From positions 1 through 25,547 of the forward strand of contig JBDLTT010000060.1 in NCBI GenBank assembly GCA_039805725.1: 25,547 bases of DNA. Direction: 5' to 3'. The translations under genes and the position numbers were made by a program. Source of the stretch: Fluviibacter sp039805725. GTDB taxonomy: Bacteria > Pseudomonadota > Gammaproteobacteria > Burkholderiales > Rhodocyclaceae. The notes under the pieces were generated by a model. It searched no databases. It saw nothing but the letters and a program-made list of their open reading frames with translations, and was not told where the DNA came from. This document shows, in pieces, positions 24,524 to 25,547 of this stretch (position 1 is the first letter of the stretch; every line of letters begins with the position of its first letter).

Positions 24524-25174
24524 TTAGGCCTTAGTGTTGTATACGCTGAGTGCGTGGTTATACGCCGGGCAGATCGAGTTCAGGCTATGAATGGATATAT
24601 TTAGGTTGCGCACGATACCGTCCTCGAGCCCGTAGATTAACCCATGCACAGACACTTTCTGCCCACGTGCCCAGGCATCAAAAATGACGGTTGATTGCGC
24701 CAGATTGAGAACCTGTTCAATGACATTCAGTTCACAGAGCAGTCCATGTCGATCGCCCTCTGCCGCCGCATTGAGAATGCCATGATGTTTCTGTTTGACA
24801 TCGTGAATATGGCGTAGCCAGTTGTCGACTAGACCGACCCGTATGTCGTCCAAGGCGGCTTTTACGCCACCACATCCGTAATGACCTACGACCAGAATAT
24901 GTTTAATGCGCAGCACCTGTACGGCATATTGAACGACTGATAAGCAATTGAGATCGCTGTGGACGACGACGTTAGCAATGTTGCGATGAACGAAAACTTC
25001 ACCTGGCTTCAGACCCATGATCTGGTTAGCAGGTACGCGAGAATCCGAGCAGCCAATCCAGAGATATTCTGGTTCCTGCAAATTGGCGAGTTGGCTGAAG
25101 AACTCGGGATCTTCAGCTTGCATTTTCTGAGACCAGAGGCGGTTCTGTTCGAAGAGCGGTTCTAGAATATGCAT
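24524..25174 (-). CDS. can: Beta-class carbonic anhydrase
   Basis: This zinc enzyme interconverts CO2 and bicarbonate in the cytoplasm, supplying bicarbonate for carboxylations. The product is 216 aa, close to E. coli Can (220 aa). Zinc ligands Cys42 (GCSDSR), His98 and Cys101 (VVGHYGCGG) are intact, as is the Asp44/Arg46 dyad that gates the active site. FVHRNIANVV at 61-70 and the C-terminal VSVHGLIYGLEDG are also conserved. The ATG is preceded by GAGAGC. It is the first gene of a probable can-orf77-mak unit and is divergent from the DUF1840 gene. Confidence 0.95.
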   Translation of the reverse strand: MHILEPLFEQNRLWSQKMQAEDPEFFSQLANLQEPEYLWIGCSDSRVPANQIMGLKPGEVFVHRNIANVVVHSDLNCLSVVQYAVQVLRIKHILVVGHYGCGGVKAALDDIRVGLVDNWLRHIHDVKQKHHGILNAAAEGDRHGLLCELNVIEQVLNLAQSTVIFDAWARGQKVSVHGLIYGLEDGIVRNLNISIHSLNSICPAYNHALSVYNTKA

Positions 25175-25196
25175 GGCGGAAGCTCTCTGTTTTTAT

Positions 25197-25224
25197 TTGA
25201 TATCGGGGTTTGGCGTATTATAAA
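25197..25224 (+). promoter_or_regulatory. Promoter for the DUF1840 gene in the divergent can region
   Basis: TTGATA (25197-25202) and TATAAA (25219-25224) are separated by 16 bp, about 50 bases before the DUF1840 ATG. On the other strand TATAAT (25222-25217) could serve as the -10 for can, but with no good -35. The two promoters would overlap within the 99-bp gap. Confidence 0.5.
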
Positions 25225-25273
25225 TGAGCCCAACAATCCCGGTTATTCAGCGATTTCCCTCAAAGGAGGTTTC

Positions 25274-25547
25274 ATGCTGGTTCGATTTGCTTCGCAGGCG
25301 ACCGCCAATCTGTTGATGTTTGATGACGTGGCGCGCGCATTGCTCACCGTCATTGGTAAATCACCGACGCAGCGTGGGGTGATTACGCTCGACGAAATGC
25401 CGACAGCGTTAACGCACCTCCAGCGGCTGGTCGAACACGAGCAGCGTTTAAAGGACGGCCGAGAGCGCCGTGAGGAGATGCCGATACCGGATGTCGGGAT
25501 TGAGCCGCACGAGTTGATAGGCCTGTCGGTGCGTGCACAACCCTTTA
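25274..25547 (+). CDS. DUF1840 family protein, 5' part (runs off the window)
   Basis: The first 91 codons of a small cytoplasmic protein match the DUF1840 family: MLVRFASQATANLLMFDDVARALLTVIGK, then TLDEMPTALTHLQRLVEHE (both read in parts). The family is found mainly in betaproteobacteria, is usually about 100-120 aa, and has no known function. The ATG has a near-perfect AAAGGAGG Shine-Dalgarno and a good promoter upstream. The frame is open at the window edge, so the C-terminus is not visible. Confidence 0.88.
   Translation, partial: MLVRFASQATANLLMFDDVARALLTVIGKSPTQRGVITLDEMPTALTHLQRLVEHEQRLKDGRERREEMPIPDVGIEPHELIGLSVRAQPF

Overview
The window carries a dense block of housekeeping genes from a betaproteobacterium. 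Three things support this: AtpA and AtpD show the betaproteobacterial sequence flavour (for example NIYRYT and a DELAPDD lever in AtpD); the cluster Smg (DUF494), DprA, Def, Fmt, HtpX, RsmB, DUF4390, NtrY-like, NtrX-like has a characteristic order; and DUF971, DUF1840 and UbiJ-type proteins are present. The order or genus cannot be fixed from sequence reading alone. There are no rRNA or tRNA genes, CRISPR arrays, insertion sequences or phage genes, and no gene-free stretch longer than about 250 bases.

Layout. (1) Positions 1-3923, + strand: the 3' end of the F1Fo ATP synthase operon (atpA partial, atpG, atpD, atpC). It is closed by a strong bidirectional hairpin terminator at 3944-3969, and a GC-rich hairpin sits between atpD and atpC. 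(2) Positions 10989-3990, - strand: one tightly packed run in the order LysM-locus envelope protein, dprA, smg, topB, DUF971, ubiE, ubiJ. (3) Positions 11100-13506, + strand: def, fmt and htpX. (4) Positions 14465-13512, - strand: a secreted S1/P1-type nuclease that splits htpX from rsmB. (5) Positions 14515-19976, + strand: rsmB, DUF4390, an NtrY-like sensor kinase and an NtrX-like regulator, joined by overlapping or near-overlapping codons. (6) Positions 20024-23378, + strand: hemE and priA, separated by an intergenic region with a cluster of three DnaA-box-like sequences. (7) Positions 25174-23375, - strand: can (beta-carbonic anhydrase), an unrecognised 77-codon ORF and mak (ROK fructokinase). 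(8) From 25274, + strand: the start of a DUF1840 gene that runs off the window.

How the genes work together. The set covers ATP synthesis, ubiquinone biosynthesis (ubiE, ubiJ), DNA processing and restart (topB, dprA, priA), start-methionine formylation and removal (fmt, def), ribosome methylation (rsmB), membrane-protein quality control (htpX), haem synthesis (hemE) and a membrane two-component system. The most unusual content is the NtrX-like regulator. It keeps its receiver domain and Fis-type DNA-binding domain, but its central AAA+ sigma-54 activator domain has lost the Walker A, Walker B, GAFTGA and sensor motifs. Other points of interest are the DnaA-box cluster before priA, the loss of the LysM domain from the dprA-linked envelope protein, and the small unknown ORF in the can-mak unit.
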